NCBI RefSeq assembly: GCF_000316665.1
Contig: NC_019678.1
Span: 2,728,001 to 2,792,000 of the forward strand
Origin: Rivularia sp. PCC 7116
Lineage (GTDB): Bacteria; Cyanobacteriota; Cyanobacteriia; Cyanobacteriales; Nostocaceae
DNA: 64,000 bases
Direction of reading: 5' to 3'
Under the pieces are notes generated by a model. The model saw only the letters and a program-made list of their open reading frames with translations, was not told the DNA's origin and did not search any database. Positions 62,778 to 64,000 of this stretch are shown one piece after another (the first letter of the stretch is position 1; the number at the start of each line of letters is the position of its first letter). Made by a program: the position numbers and the translations under genes.

Positions 62778-64000
62778 ATGAATCCTATAACAGTAATTGG
62801 TGGTGGATTAGCTGGAACTGAAGCAGCTTGGCAAATAGCTCAAGCTGGAATTCCAGTCATTTTTTATGAAATGCGTCCCACACGTTTTGGAGGAGCGCAC
62901 CATACAGAACATTTAGCAGAATTAGTATGTAGTAATTCTTTCGGAGCAATGGCAAGCGATCGCGCTGCTGGTTTGCTGCATGAAGAATTGCGCCGTCTCG
63001 GTTCTATCGTGATTTCCAAAGCTGACGAGCATAAAGTTCCTGCTGGTGGGGCATTAGCGGTTGATAGAGGTGTGTTTAGTCAAGATTTGACGGAAACTCT
63101 GGCGAAACATCCTTTAATAGACTTTCGCCGCGAAGAATTACGAGAAATTCCTGAAGGTATTGTAGTTTTGGCAACCGGTCCTCTGACAAGTCCCGATTTA
63201 GCTGAAGATTTGCGTCGTTTCACGGGCATGGAATATCTCAGCTTTTTTGATGCAGCTAGTCCCATAGTTGTAGGAGAATCCATAAATCACGATGTTGCTT
63301 TCATGGCATCCCGTTACGACAAAGGGGAAGCAGCTTATCTTAATTGTCCCATGAATAAAGAGCAATATCTCAGATTCTGGGAAGAATTGCGTCAAGCCGA
63401 ACAAGTTGAATTGAAAGGCTTTGAAAGAGAAAACGCCAAATTTTTTGAAGCTTGTTTACCCATTGAAGAACAAGCACAACGCGGTGAAGACACCATGCGT
63501 TATGGCCCCCTCAAGCCAGTTGGTTTAACTCCCCCTACAATTGCGGGATGGGGTAATGATGCTCCTCCTCCAGAAGTTCAAGAAGGAGAAGAAGTTAAAA
63601 AACAACGTCCTTATGCAGTAGTGCAGTTACGTCAAGAAGACAAAGCTGGAAAACTGTGGAATATGGTGGGTTTCCAAACAAACTTGCGCTGGGGAGAACA
63701 AAAGCGGATATTCCAAATGATTCCCGGTTTAGAAAATGCCGAATTTGTACGATTAGGAGTAATGCATCGCAACACCTTTATTAATGCACCCCAATTAATG
63801 ATTCCCACACTGCAATTTAAATCTCGTCCTACCTTGCTTGCAGCCGGACAAATCATTGGTACAGAAGGATACACAGCCGCATCAGCCGGAGGTTGGTTAG
63901 CAGGAACTAACGCCGCTCGCATCGCTTTAGGAAAAGAACCCTTAACCATGCCAAACGCAACCATGATGGGAGCTTTATTCGACTTTATCAGTTCTGCTTC
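62778..64000 (+). CDS. trmFO: tRNA (uracil-5-)-methyltransferase TrmFO, truncated by window end
   Basis: 407 codons are visible and the frame is still open at the right edge; the full family length is about 435-450. The FAD/folate-dependent enzyme methylates U54 of tRNA using methylenetetrahydrofolate. The FAD motif is [21 protein letters not shown], then [35 protein letters not shown] holding the conserved Cys, GPLKPVGL, and [21 protein letters not shown] near the C-terminus. Start ATG at 62778. Confidence 0.95.
   Translation, partial: MNPITVIGGGLAGTEAAWQIAQAGIPVIFYEMRPTRFGGAHHTEHLAELVCSNSFGAMASDRAAGLLHEELRRLGSIVISKADEHKVPAGGALAVDRGVFSQDLTETLAKHPLIDFRREELREIPEGIVVLATGPLTSPDLAEDLRRFTGMEYLSFFDAASPIVVGESINHDVAFMASRYDKGEAAYLNCPMNKEQYLRFWEELRQAEQVELKGFERENAKFFEACLPIEEQAQRGEDTMRYGPLKPVGLTPPTIAGWGNDAPPPEVQEGEEVKKQRPYAVVQLRQEDKAGKLWNMVGFQTNLRWGEQKRIFQMIPGLENAEFVRLGVMHRNTFINAPQLMIPTLQFKSRPTLLAAGQIIGTEGYTAASAGGWLAGTNAARIALGKEPLTMPNATMMGALFDFISSA

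Overview
The window looks like chromosomal DNA of a filamentous, probably Nostocales-type cyanobacterium (Rivularia/Calothrix/Nostoc-like). The evidence is a psaC gene (photosystem I), an SLH-porin of the cyanobacterial iron-uptake type, glycolate dehydrogenase genes, frequent GCGATCGC (HIP1-like) octamers, AT-rich spacers, and many short repeats of the TTGGTAA, CATGCCC and CAGTGAACAGT kinds. No tRNA, rRNA or CRISPR array was recognised.

Layout. 1-8 kb: the end of a truncated gene, two glycosyltransferases, a photorespiratory class-V aminotransferase, a DUF760 protein, a membrane-anchored unknown, an overlooked 35-residue membrane peptide, and a DUF89/ARMT1-type protein. 8-24 kb: a type II NADH dehydrogenase; a two-gene phosphorelay operon (CBS-PAS-GAF-PAS histidine kinase plus receiver-kinase hybrid); glcE and glcF; several unknowns; a DUF72 protein; a large RTX lipase; and an Uma2 nuclease.

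23.8-39.6 kb is the standout region. A class 1 DISARM anti-phage locus (drmD, drmMI, drmA, drmB, drmC, all on the minus strand) lies between what appear to be the two ends of a Tn7-like transposon. The left end begins with a close match to the Tn7 terminus. The right end carries three TTGTACAA-type sites at an exact 20-bp spacing, about 40 bp beyond the glmS stop codon, which is the classical Tn7 attachment position. A frame-broken remnant of tnsA sits just inside that end, where Tn7 has tnsA. No other transposition gene remains, so DISARM looks like cargo of an immobilised Tn7-like element. The DISARM methyltransferase gene has lost its catalytic core through an internal, frame-shifting deletion. 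The locus also carries an IS200/RAYT-type transposase, paired REP-like hairpins and 14-bp tandem repeats in its gaps, and an orphan HigA-type regulator divergent from drmA.

39.6-64 kb is housekeeping and stress-related: glmS, psaC, a J-domain/pentapeptide fusion, glutathione peroxidase, an SDR, an alpha/beta hydrolase, an endonuclease/exonuclease/phosphatase, a DUF3445 haem protein, a triple-GAF protein with cyanobacteriochrome-like cysteines, an FkbM methyltransferase, a LysR regulator divergent from a peroxiredoxin, a second methyltransferase, the iron-uptake porin, glyoxalase I, a TetR regulator with two matching palindromic operators, an alpha/beta hydrolase, a glutathione S-transferase, a YcxB-like protein, a kinase-like protein, and trmFO running off the right edge.

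All identifications come from reading motifs and from memory of families; no database search was possible.
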